From the NCBI GenBank assembly GCA_026125665.1, contig JAHCKS010000002.1, positions 62,001 through 126,000 of the forward strand: a DNA stretch of 64,000 bases. The letters run 5' to 3'. The DNA is from Rubrivivax sp. GTDB taxonomy: Bacteria > Pseudomonadota > Gammaproteobacteria > Burkholderiales > Burkholderiaceae_C. Shown here in pieces: positions 15,712 to 23,726 of this stretch. The notes beneath the pieces are model-generated. The model searched no databases, was not told the origin of the DNA, and worked only from the letters and a program-made list of their open reading frames with translations. Within the stretch, counting starts at the first letter, position 1; the number at the start of each line of letters is the position of its first letter. Position numbers and translations under genes: made by a program.

Positions 15712-16959
15712 CTAGGTCCCCTTTGTCGGCTTCGCCCCGGTGATGAAGTCGGCCACCGCCTGCCAGGCCGCACGGAGCTGGGATTCGCTCTTGAGGATGT
15801 AGTGGCCGCCGGTCACGTCGTCTGAGTCGAGGTGGTTCAGCAGGCGCTTGAGCGTGTACGCACTGACGAGTTCCTCGGCAACACTCGCGAACGTGGCGCG
15901 CAGCCCATGAGGCTTCACGCTGGTTCCCGCAGCCAGGTTGATGGCGGTCAGAGCCTTGCGGCCATCGACCACCTTGAAGATGCGCTGCCCTGCCCGCTTG
16001 CCCTTGGCGTAGCGCTCGACGATTTGTGCCGCTTGGCGCGGCAGCAGAACAATGTGGTCGAGCCTGTTCTTCGTGTCGCGCAGGATCAGGCGACTTCCGG
16101 CCGCGTCGAAGTTGCGCATTGCGACGCCGGCCAGCTCACCGGGGCGCGCTCCCGAAAGGAGCAGGACGCGGAAGTAGTCGGCCGCTTCGCGGCCTTCCAG
16201 CGCAGTCGCGGCCGACCACCAGGCAGCCAGGCGCTCAGGGGGAATCGGTTTGGGGTTCCCGCTCGTCTTCCCAAGCACGATGCGGTCCTTGCCGGCCACA
16301 TCCTTGCCGAGCGGATTGCCCGGCACCTTGATGCCATGCCAGTTGAACACGGCCCGGGTCACTTGCATCGCGTAGATGCCGCGGCGTCGCCCCCGCGCTG
16401 AGGCCGTGCGGTAGACGGCGCGCATGTCCTCGGCCGAGATCCGCGTCATTGGCTTCTTGGCCAGGGCGAAGAGTTCGCCGTCAGCCAGTTGGCGGCCGGA
16501 CTCAGTGACACCGCCTTCACGCACCATGGCCAGGTAGTCAGCCTTGGTTCGCGCCTTGAGGCCCAGGCCATCCTTGGCCCTGCGCTTCTTGGCGACGTAC
16601 TCTTCGAGACCCCTTTCGAAGGTCAGTAGTACCTCAGCGTCAGCGCGCTTGCGCTCCTCTTTCTCCTCGCGTTGTTGCTCGAACCGGTCAACGCCGCGTT
16701 GGAGTTCCGAACTGACATCGACCATGAGCTTGCGCGCGGCATCAGCCGAGATCGCACCTCGGCCGCTGACGCGGCCAAGCGTGCGACGCACAGTCTTGCC
16801 ATCTATACGTCGCTCTGCGACCCATGCGCGGGCACCGTTGATCGTGACGCGCACCCCGAAGCCTGGCGTAGCGGGACACCAGTGGATGCGATAGCGGTCG
16901 TCCGGAACGGGAAAGGACAGCGCTCGCCGGTCGGTGATGCGGCCTGGTCTCTCTTGCAT
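15712..16959 (-). CDS. int: tyrosine-type site-specific integrase, about 415 aa
   Basis: Catalyses integration and excision at tRNA-Lys. Order: an Arm-binding DUF4102-like N-terminus (FGVRVTINGARAWVAERRIDG), a core-binding domain, then a catalytic domain with the first Arg in SGARPGELAG, the HxxR box in KPHGLRATFAS and the probable nucleophile Tyr in GGHYILKS. The frame is open to 17082; I prefer the ATG at 16959 because upstream residues look like promoter DNA, but the exact start is uncertain. The gene points away from the tRNA-Lys remnant about 130 bp upstream, so it marks the right end of the left element. Confidence 0.88.
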   Translation of the reverse strand: MQERPGRITDRRALSFPVPDDRYRIHWCPATPGFGVRVTINGARAWVAERRIDGKTVRRTLGRVSGRGAISADAARKLMVDVSSELQRGVDRFEQQREEKEERKRADAEVLLTFERGLEEYVAKKRRAKDGLGLKARTKADYLAMVREGGVTESGRQLADGELFALAKKPMTRISAEDMRAVYRTASARGRRRGIYAMQVTRAVFNWHGIKVPGNPLGKDVAGKDRIVLGKTSGNPKPIPPERLAAWWSAATALEGREAADYFRVLLLSGARPGELAGVAMRNFDAAGSRLILRDTKNRLDHIVLLPRQAAQIVERYAKGKRAGQRIFKVVDGRKALTAINLAAGTSVKPHGLRATFASVAEELVSAYTLKRLLNHLDSDDVTGGHYILKSESQLRAAWQAVADFITGAKPTKGT

Positions 16960-17086
16960 CCTTCGTGCTCTGATGTAGGCACCTGTGTAGGCAGATTCTA
17001 TGCCTACACGGGCGAAGGCGTCGCAACACGTACGAGGCAAACCGTTGATCTGCAAAGAATCTAGTTTGCGGTCGGAGGCCACAATC

Positions 17087-17136
17087 CCGGACTCTTAATC
17101 CGTTGGTCGAAGGTTCGAGTCCTTCAGGGCCCACCA
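17087..17136 (+). tRNA. tRNA-Lys(CTT) 3' half: att site of integrative elements (not a complete tRNA)
   Basis: An anticodon stem-loop with loop CTCTTAA (anticodon CTT at 17094-17096), a T arm GAAGG-TTCGAGT-CCTTC (17109-17125), the acceptor 3' strand AGGGCCC, discriminator A and an encoded CCA (17134-17136) are all present. The D arm and acceptor 5' strand are absent upstream, so this is only the 3' part, as left by integration into a tRNA gene. It sits between the integrase of the left element and the parA gene of the right ICE. Confidence 0.88.
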
Positions 17137-17265
17137 ACATCTTCCTGGCGTTTTCCCCAGGGATGCGGGTCTCGACCACCGTCGAAGGGATCGCTCCGAG
17201 CGAGACGATCGACTGGCCATCCATACCCCAGAACCGCCGACATGGCGCTCTGAGGAGGATGACCG

Positions 17266-18171
17266 GTGCTACGGACGTTTGCGGCCCTGAACAGCAAGGG
17301 CGGAGTCGGCAAGACCACCTTGCTGGCCAATCTGGGCGGGTTGCTCGCCGACATGGGTGCTCGCACCCTGCTGGTGGACGCTGACCCTCAGCCCTCCCTC
17401 ACCAAGTACTTCGACATCCCCTACGAGGCTCCCCAGGGCCTCGTCGAGGTCATCACCTCGGGAACGGTCACGCACCAGGCGATCTCGCGCACCTCGGTGG
17501 CGAACCTGGACTTGATCCGGTCCAACGACGGTGAAGCCAAGCTCCAGCACTGGCTGTTCGACCGCGCAGACCGGCGCGTGCGGCTGGCGCGGGCACTGAA
17601 CAACCCGTACCTGCACGACCACTACGACGTGGTCCTGATCGACACCCAAGGGGCGATCGGGCCGCTGCAGACCGCCGCCGCCTTCGCCGCGGACACGCTC
17701 ATCTCGCCGCTGCCGCCCGACACGCCCTCGGTGCGTGAGTTCCGCTCAGGCACCTTGCGAGTGCTGCAACGGCTGGAGCATGACGAAGACGAGCCGAGGG
17801 CGCAGCTCGCGCCGATACGCGCGGTGATCTGCCGCTTCGACTACTCCCGCGACGCCAAGGGCCTCGTGCACGAGCTACGGCACGAATTCAGCGAAGGCGA
17901 TCGGGTGACGATCCTCGAGACCGTCATCCCCAACGCCATTGCCTACAAGGACGCTTTCACCGCCCGCGTGCCGGTGCACACCGCGAACCGCACCGGCGGC
18001 AGCCGCTACCCGTCGGCCTACGAGGTCATGCACCGCATCGTCTGGGAGCTGCTGCCCGACCTGCACGGCTACTTCGCCGGTCGCCTGAGGGGCGATCCGC
18101 AGGAGGTCTTCGGCCCGGCCGCGGGGCCACCCCGTGGCGCCCGGGACGCGGCCGAGCCTACCGCGGCCTGA
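17266..18171 (+). CDS. parA: ParA/Soj-family ATPase, first gene of PFGI-1-type ICE, 301 aa
   Basis: Deviant Walker A KGGVGKTT at residues 11-18, then the LLVDADPQ motif and LIDTQGAI: a standard ParA partition ATPase. GTG start with GAGGAGG upstream. In PAPI-1/PFGI-1-type ICEs the soj gene lies immediately inside the tRNA-Lys attachment site and is needed to maintain the excised circle, exactly the position seen here (130 bp from the att remnant). The ParB-like gene follows after 12 bp. Confidence 0.93.
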   Translation: MLRTFAALNSKGGVGKTTLLANLGGLLADMGARTLLVDADPQPSLTKYFDIPYEAPQGLVEVITSGTVTHQAISRTSVANLDLIRSNDGEAKLQHWLFDRADRRVRLARALNNPYLHDHYDVVLIDTQGAIGPLQTAAAFAADTLISPLPPDTPSVREFRSGTLRVLQRLEHDEDEPRAQLAPIRAVICRFDYSRDAKGLVHELRHEFSEGDRVTILETVIPNAIAYKDAFTARVPVHTANRTGGSRYPSAYEVMHRIVWELLPDLHGYFAGRLRGDPQEVFGPAAGPPRGARDAAEPTAA

Positions 18172-18183
18172 GGGGGATGCGTC

Positions 18184-20136
18184 ATGACCGCTCCCAAGAA
18201 CCCGGCACCTCTCGGGCTGCCGCTCACGGTCTCCATTGCCGAGGTGGTGAAGAACATGGGCCTGAACGACAAGCCTGAGGCCGCCGCAGCGGGCGGCGCC
18301 GTGCCCCGGCGCGGGATCGTGTCCACGGCTTCGCTGCGCCCGGCCGAAGCCGCCCCGTTCGGGCGCTCGGCCGCCGACACCTCAGCCGGCACGAAGGCCG
18401 AACGGGAGGCCGCGCAGCGCCATGCGTCGTACATGGTGGGCGACAGCACGCCCTCCAAGGTCGATCTGAGCCGCAAGGACATGTCGGGCCCGATGCTGCT
18501 GGAGGTCGCGCAGATCGATCCCTACGACGGCAACCCGCGGCAGTTCGAGAACGAGGCCATCGAGGACATCCGCACGAGCCTGATGGCCCATGGCTACACC
18601 GATGCGATGGTGGTCACCCGCCGGCGCGAGGGTGATCGCTTCATGCTCGCCGCGGGCTCGAACACCACGCTGAAGGTGCTCAAGGAGTTGTACGAGAAGA
18701 CGGCGGACGAGAAGTACCGCTACGTCAACTGCATCTTCCAGCCCTTCGAAAGCGAGGCTCGTGTCCTCGCGCAGCACCTCGGCGAGAACCTGAACCGTGG
18801 GGGGATGAAGTTCTGGGAGGTCGCCACGGGCATGACCGAGCTGCTGGCATTGATCGCCCGCGAGCGTGCGCAGTCCCTCTCCGTGCGGGAGCAGGCGGCC
18901 GCGCTGAATGCTCGTGGCCTTCGCGCCTCGGCCCAGGACATCTCGTTCTGGAACTTCGCGATCACGCGACTCGCCGCGCTGGGCCCGGCGGTGCGTTACC
19001 TCACCGTCAGGTCCGTCAAGGACCACCTGCAGCCCAGACTGAACGCCATTCAGCGGCTCGCCACCAAGTTCAAGGTCGACGAAGCCGCGTACTGGACCGA
19101 GGTTGTGAGCCCGTGCCTTCGACGGACCGGGCAGGCCTCGGCCGATGCCTCGCAACCCGAAGGCGCGTTCGACGCGGAAGCCATCTGCCGCGAGGTCGAG
19201 GCCCAGTTCGCGGAGCATGTGAGCGAGTCGGTCACCTCGGTCCAACGCATGCTGGCGATGCTCAAGCTCGCGCCCGAGCTGACGCTCGCCGACCTGCGCC
19301 TCCCGATGGGCAGCGGACCCGGTGCGCTGGCGGCGCCTGCCGCAGCCGTGGCCGACACCCCGCCCGCGCAGGCGCCACTGCCGCTGTCCCCTGGTCTCGT
19401 CCGTCAGTCCGCGGCACCGACGGCAGGCTCCGCCGGTGGTTCCCCCAGGGCGGCCCAGAGCGACGCGCCACGAGCCTCGCACGCGGCAGGCTCCGCGCCT
19501 GCGCCTGCGCCTGCGCCTGCGCCTGCGCCTGCGCCCGGGCCCGCGCCTGCGGCAGCCGGCACCGCGCCTGCACCCGCCGAGGCGCGGACCCAGCCGGCCC
19601 TTTCGCCGCAGACGCTCCTCTCGTCAAGCGCCCTGGACTCCGATCCGCTTGCCGCCCTCATTGGCGCGGTGCGAGATCTGCTCGCCCTGGCGGGGCTGGC
19701 GGACACGCTTCGCCCGCACGACGAGATGCCCCTCGGCTTCTACGTCGAACTGCCGGATCGGCAACGCCACGCGCGCCGGGACGCCGCGCTCGGCAGCGCC
19801 GAGCACCAGGCCCGCACGACGAAGACGCATGTGTGGTGGACCCTCGTGCTGATGACCGGCCAGTACCGCGAGGGCTCCGTGCCCTACATGGATCGCGCCA
19901 GCGGCTTCTACCGCTTCGCGGCCAGTGACACCGATGGACCCAGTCCGCTGGACGGCACGGACATCGACGAGACCGCACCCGACATCGAGGACCTGCTGAT
20001 GCTGCGCATGTCTGGCGGCGCGGCGCGTCCGGCGATGCGGCAGCTTGCGCGGGTGGAGGAGCTGGCGGCGCAACTGTTCGCCGCGGCCCCCGAGCGATGG
20101 CGGCGAATGTTGGAGGTCAACAGGGCGCGCGGTTGA
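18184..20136 (+). CDS. parB: ParB-family partition protein of the ICE, 650 aa
   Basis: The ParB N-terminal nuclease-like domain is at residues 105-215 (IDPYDGNPRQFENEAIEDIRTSL, LAAGSNTTLKVLKEL, LAQHLGENLNRGGMKFWE), followed by helical HTH-like segments. Much longer than plasmid ParB (about 300 aa). A proline/alanine-rich linker at about residues 395-485 joins it to a C-terminal domain of about 165 aa with no motif I recognise. It partners the upstream ParA. The linker DNA carries six perfect 6-bp repeats. Confidence 0.85.
   Translation: MTAPKNPAPLGLPLTVSIAEVVKNMGLNDKPEAAAAGGAVPRRGIVSTASLRPAEAAPFGRSAADTSAGTKAEREAAQRHASYMVGDSTPSKVDLSRKDMSGPMLLEVAQIDPYDGNPRQFENEAIEDIRTSLMAHGYTDAMVVTRRREGDRFMLAAGSNTTLKVLKELYEKTADEKYRYVNCIFQPFESEARVLAQHLGENLNRGGMKFWEVATGMTELLALIARERAQSLSVREQAAALNARGLRASAQDISFWNFAITRLAALGPAVRYLTVRSVKDHLQPRLNAIQRLATKFKVDEAAYWTEVVSPCLRRTGQASADASQPEGAFDAEAICREVEAQFAEHVSESVTSVQRMLAMLKLAPELTLADLRLPMGSGPGALAAPAAAVADTPPAQAPLPLSPGLVRQSAAPTAGSAGGSPRAAQSDAPRASHAAGSAPAPAPAPAPAPAPGPAPAAAGTAPAPAEARTQPALSPQTLLSSSALDSDPLAALIGAVRDLLALAGLADTLRPHDEMPLGFYVELPDRQRHARRDAALGSAEHQARTTKTHVWWTLVLMTGQYREGSVPYMDRASGFYRFAASDTDGPSPLDGTDIDETAPDIEDLLMLRMSGGAARPAMRQLARVEELAAQLFAAAPERWRRMLEVNRARG
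19495..19530 (+). repeat. six tandem copies of a 6-bp unit (GCGCCT) encoding Ala-Pro
   Basis: Six perfect copies run in frame inside the ParB linker, followed by a diverged GCGCCC copy. The array encodes alternating Ala and Pro. Perfect short repeats of this kind change copy number by slippage; each change keeps the frame and only alters linker length. Confidence 0.9.
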
Positions 20137-20191
20137 TCTCCCGTGCGCGCCCATCCCCCAGCTCTTCGCACGCACCCCCGGAGCACCCGCC

Positions 20192-21022
20192 TTGAACGCA
20201 GCGTCAACCGCCACATCCCAGCCCAGCGCCGCAGCGACGCCGCACTCGGCGCTCGCGTCTGCACCCTCGTCGGTAGCACCTCACGCCGCCGCCGCGCCGG
20301 GGTCGATGCCGGGCGGCACGGTGACCATCCTGCCCTTGCGCGACCCGGCCTCGCGCATGTTCCTGCTGTCCAGGTTCATCGCCTCGTTCGACGAGGGCGA
20401 CCAAGCCGTGCTCGCGCAGCTCATCGGCTGCGGCTGCACCCCAGATCTTCTGGAACGGCTGCGCGGCATGACGATGATCGACGCCATCCGCTTCACGGCC
20501 GAGCACTGCGGCCTGGCACTGAGCGTGGACAGCGCCGGCATCCAGCGCCAGCTGCGCCACCTCGAGCGGCGACGCGCTGATCGCGAGACCTACGAGTACC
20601 TCATCCGCGCCGGCGCGAGCCCGGACCTGCTCGGCCAGCTCTTCACCGTCACCGCCACCGAGGTGCGCCGGCTGCGCAAGATCATCGCCCCCGGGGTGGC
20701 CGTGGTGGGGCGGCCGCGGCTGCCCGACGACGGCACCTGCGCAGCCATCGTCCGCCAGTGGGAGCGCGTGTGCGCGGAGGAGCCCAGCGAGCGGCAGCGC
20801 TATGTCCTCCTGCACAAGGCCTTTTCGGGCGCCTACCGGATCACGACGCTGGAAAGCGCCCTCGAAGACCACCGCCGGCATGTCGCCGCGATGGCTCGCG
20901 TGGCACGAGGTGTGAGCAGGCCCGGCGAGTCAGCACGACGAGGCGGAGGCGCAGGTCCTGCGACCGCGCTCGCCGCAGGCATGACCGCCGGTCCCGTGCA
21001 TGCGGTCCAGGGCGCCACGTGA
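20192..21022 (+). CDS. DUF2857-family ICE protein, about 276 aa
   Basis: After an Ala/Ser/Pro-rich N-terminus the core (residues 55-190) matches the DUF2857 type found directly after parB in PFGI-1-class ICEs: FLLSRFIASFDEGDQAVL, LLERLRGMTMIDAIRFT, RQLRHLERRRADRETYEYLI, LFTVTATEVRRLRKI. It resembles helical regulators such as FlhC-like proteins, but its role in ICEs is unknown. The start is uncertain: TTG at 20192 follows CCGGAG, while an ATG at 20309 would remove the low-complexity region. Confidence 0.75.
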   Translation: MNAASTATSQPSAAATPHSALASAPSSVAPHAAAAPGSMPGGTVTILPLRDPASRMFLLSRFIASFDEGDQAVLAQLIGCGCTPDLLERLRGMTMIDAIRFTAEHCGLALSVDSAGIQRQLRHLERRRADRETYEYLIRAGASPDLLGQLFTVTATEVRRLRKIIAPGVAVVGRPRLPDDGTCAAIVRQWERVCAEEPSERQRYVLLHKAFSGAYRITTLESALEDHRRHVAAMARVARGVSRPGESARRGGGAGPATALAAGMTAGPVHAVQGAT

Positions 21023-21069
21023 GGCTGGCGACCGAACGCGCCGCAGCAAGCAAGGAAGGGGATCGCACC

Positions 21070-21807
21070 ATGGCCCAATCCACATCCCCCGCGCCTGGCA
21101 GCAGCACCGGCGCCATCGTGCAGTCGCTTCCCGGCGTCGAACCGCGCGCCACCCGCACGACCGCGCCTGGCGGGTTGCCCCGACCGGCGGCAGCCGCTGC
21201 CGCTCACACGACCAAGCCGGACTCGCAGGCACGGAGCCGAGTGGCGGGGCATCAACGCCCAGGCTCCAGCGTCGCCCGCCGCGCGTGCCAGAGCGACGAG
21301 CTCGCTGCGCGTCGCGAGTGCCGGCGCGCCGAGCGGCAGGAGATCGAGGCGCGCGCGGACAACCGCCTACACGAGATGCAGGCGCAGGAGTTCATCCGCG
21401 TGCCGCGCCTCATGGTGGCCATCACGAACAGCCTGGCGGCAGCGAGCGTGCTCGAGCTGGCTCGGCTGTGGACCGAGCGCTCGATGCACGAGCGCGGCAC
21501 ACCTTGGGTGGACATGCCGGCGCAGACCTGGCTGAACTACACGGGCCTGGGCGAACAGGAATGGGTCGAGGCGCGACGTGCACTGCGCGCGCAGCGCCTG
21601 ATCCAGGAACGACGGCGCTTCGACCTGGACCGCGACGAACTGGTCTGCGACATCGCCTTCGAGCCGCAGGTGTTCGCCGACCACGTGGCCGATCTGAAGG
21701 ACGCGCTCAAGGCACACCTGGCCGAGGAGGTACGGACCAGGCGCCAAGGGGCGGGCCACGTCGATCGACGCGCGGCAGGCAACACCGAAGAGGGCGAGCC
21801 ATCGTGA
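21070..21807 (+). CDS. ICE replication-region hypothetical protein, 245 aa
   Basis: ATG with GGAAGGGG upstream. A long disordered N-terminus (about 70 residues, A/P/R rich) precedes a helical basic segment (RRECRRAERQEIEARADNRL) and a winged-helix-looking part (VPRLMVAITNSLAAASVLELARL, WLNYTGLGEQEWVEARRALRAQRLIQERRRFDL). That second part resembles the winged-helix repeats of the following STY4528-like protein, so it may be a shorter paralogue. It overlaps the next gene by 4 nt. Confidence 0.75.
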   Translation: MAQSTSPAPGSSTGAIVQSLPGVEPRATRTTAPGGLPRPAAAAAAHTTKPDSQARSRVAGHQRPGSSVARRACQSDELAARRECRRAERQEIEARADNRLHEMQAQEFIRVPRLMVAITNSLAAASVLELARLWTERSMHERGTPWVDMPAQTWLNYTGLGEQEWVEARRALRAQRLIQERRRFDLDRDELVCDIAFEPQVFADHVADLKDALKAHLAEEVRTRRQGAGHVDRRAAGNTEEGEPS

Positions 21808-23582
21808 GCGAGGCACGCGCCCGCAAGAAGGTCGCCCTGCCGCGCTTCGGTGGGAGCAACGGCGGCAGCGACGATGCGGCGGCGCGGTTCGCCGAGCCGC
21901 TGCTACCGATCGGCGCTGTCACCGGCCCGCCGCCGGCCACCGGCGCTCACCGACCCACGCCTGCGGCCGTGCCAACCGCCGCGCCACCACAAGTTCGTAC
22001 CGAGTTGGCCGGGGCGGCTTTCGATCGCGATCGTGACCTGGCGGCGCTTCAGGCCGACAGGCCGCGCTCCATCGCCATCTCGACTCGCCTGATGGCGCAT
22101 GTGGCCGACGCCGCTGCCGGTGTGTTCTTGTCCCAACTCGTCTTCTGGTCGCGCTACGGCTCGGAGGTCGTCGAGCGCGACGGCTGGGTGTTCAAGACCG
22201 CGCAGGACTGGGAGCGCGAGACGAGTCTGAGCTGGAAGACACAGCGCAGAGCGCGCACCCTCCTGCTGCGGCTGGGGCTGATCGAAGAACGACGCCTGAA
22301 CATGCCGGCGCGCATGGAGTTCAGGTTGAGCCTGGCGACCGTCATCGCGTCACTCGATCCGAGGCTGTCGATCGGCCCGCAGGGCTCCACCGTGGACTGG
22401 CGGGCATGGCAATCGCCAATGCCCGATGGCACGCCCGGAGTCGCCGAAGCGCTGCTTGGGCGTTGTTTCCTGTTCCACGCCGCGCTTGCCGAACCGCTGA
22501 CCCTTACCGGCGCGATGATGTGCTCGAGGCTGCTGGCCGGCGTGCGCTGGAACGGCCAGGGTCCGTTCATTCCGGCGGGCATCGGCAACGTGGCCTTCTC
22601 CCGGTTCGTCGGCCTGTCGCGCAGCAAGTGGCGGCAGGAGACCGGGCTCTCCCGCGACCAGTGGCAAACCGCCCGCAACCGACTACGGGCGTTCGGTGTG
22701 CTTGCCGAGCGGCTGGCCAACTATCCACGCCGGGTCGATTTGGCGATCAACCTCAGCGCCCTGAGCGCCTTGCTGAAGGACGCAGCGGCGAAAGCGCGGC
22801 AGGCAGGGCCGGTCGAGGAGAAGCGGGGTTGGGCGAAGCAGCCACCGTCGCCTCCTGTTTCGCCCAATCCCGCCTTTAAGGACCACCCGATCCCGCCTAC
22901 TGAATCGCCCGATCCCGCCGACAGGGATCGGCCGAACCTGCCTCCAGCGACCGCCCAATCCCGCCTTTACCCGTCTGTATCACAGGCAATGACACCCCCA
23001 CCCCCGCGCGAGCGCGTGCACGAGGGGTCAGCGGTCACGCGCCCAGCCGCCGACCTCGGTCGGGGGGGCGGGGGCCTTGTGTCGCGTGGCCAACCCGAAG
23101 TCGTCATCGGGCGCGGTGACAGCGAGCAAGGGCGGGTTCCGGCGACGCTTCCGCCCGAGGCGGTGCAAAGGCAAGCCGCCGTCGCGCAAGGTGAGCTGCA
23201 CTGGCCAGCGGGCTTCACGCCCTCCGATCGGGAGCACGCGGCAAGGCACCTGGCCGGCTTGGCGCCGCCCGCACAGCAGGCGGTGCTCGACGAAGTGCAG
23301 TGGGCCCATCAGAGCAGCGCCGTGCGCTCGCCGGTGGGGCTGACCCGCAGCCTCGCGGGCAAGGTTCGCGCCGGAACCTTCGCGCCGGACGGCGCGCATC
23401 GAGTCGCCGAAGCGCGGGCTGCCCGCGAGGCGCATCAGCAACGAGAAGCCGCCCCACGGCCAGCCGCCCAGCCGCAGCCGCATCAACCGAGGGAACGGTC
23501 GCCGGAGGAAGAAGCCCGCTACCAAGCCAACCGGGAGCGGCTGAAACAGGTCACCGAGGCGCTGCGCAGGAGGGCCGGATGA
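21804..23582 (+). CDS. STY4528-family pathogenicity-island replication protein, 592 aa
   Basis: GTG start in a GTGA overlap with the previous stop. Residues 75-310 contain two winged-helix-like units (RLMAHVADAAAGVFLSQLVFW...SLSWKTQRRARTLLLRLGLI; then a similar segment around LSRDQWQTARNRLRAFGVL). This is the arrangement of the STY4528 family, conserved in SPI-7/PFGI-1-type ICEs and thought to act in replication of the excised element. The C-terminal 250 residues are low-complexity (P/A/R/Q) with a small ordered patch (WPAGFTPSDREHAARHLAGL). Confidence 0.85.
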   Translation: MSEARARKKVALPRFGGSNGGSDDAAARFAEPLLPIGAVTGPPPATGAHRPTPAAVPTAAPPQVRTELAGAAFDRDRDLAALQADRPRSIAISTRLMAHVADAAAGVFLSQLVFWSRYGSEVVERDGWVFKTAQDWERETSLSWKTQRRARTLLLRLGLIEERRLNMPARMEFRLSLATVIASLDPRLSIGPQGSTVDWRAWQSPMPDGTPGVAEALLGRCFLFHAALAEPLTLTGAMMCSRLLAGVRWNGQGPFIPAGIGNVAFSRFVGLSRSKWRQETGLSRDQWQTARNRLRAFGVLAERLANYPRRVDLAINLSALSALLKDAAAKARQAGPVEEKRGWAKQPPSPPVSPNPAFKDHPIPPTESPDPADRDRPNLPPATAQSRLYPSVSQAMTPPPPRERVHEGSAVTRPAADLGRGGGGLVSRGQPEVVIGRGDSEQGRVPATLPPEAVQRQAAVAQGELHWPAGFTPSDREHAARHLAGLAPPAQQAVLDEVQWAHQSSAVRSPVGLTRSLAGKVRAGTFAPDGAHRVAEARAAREAHQQREAAPRPAAQPQPHQPRERSPEEEARYQANRERLKQVTEALRRRAG

Positions 23583-23597
23583 GTCGCGCCTGCGACC

Positions 23598-23634
23598 AAC
23601 TTGTAACTGTTGGACGGTCCAACAGTTACAAGTT
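23598..23634. promoter_or_regulatory. 37-bp perfect palindrome (18-bp arms, 1-bp centre)
   Basis: Left arm AACTTGTAACTGTTGGAC, central G at 23616, right arm GTCCAACAGTTACAAGTT: every one of the 18 pairs matches. It lies 16 bp after the STY4528-like gene and about 90 bp before the TIGR03761 gene. There is no T-run after it, so it does not look like a Rho-independent terminator. Its AT content is clearly higher than the surrounding DNA. A large operator, a parS-like centromere or a recombination/replication site are the main options. Confidence 0.9.
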
Positions 23635-23726
23635 CGCCGCGGCGGCGGCCCAAAGGAATGCCGCCTGTCGGCGTCCCTACCCGGAGCCGCAGTAGCGAGC
23701 TTCGAACTCCAACGGAGCATCAACCA

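Noticed and set aside
17050-17136. A complete tRNA-Lys gene
   Set aside because: The D arm and the 5' acceptor strand are missing upstream; only the 3' half from the anticodon arm is present, as expected for an att remnant.
19498-19580. Proline/alanine repeat in ParB as a CRISPR-like or satellite array
   Set aside because: It is an in-frame 6-bp coding repeat inside a linker, fully explained by the Ala-Pro sequence.
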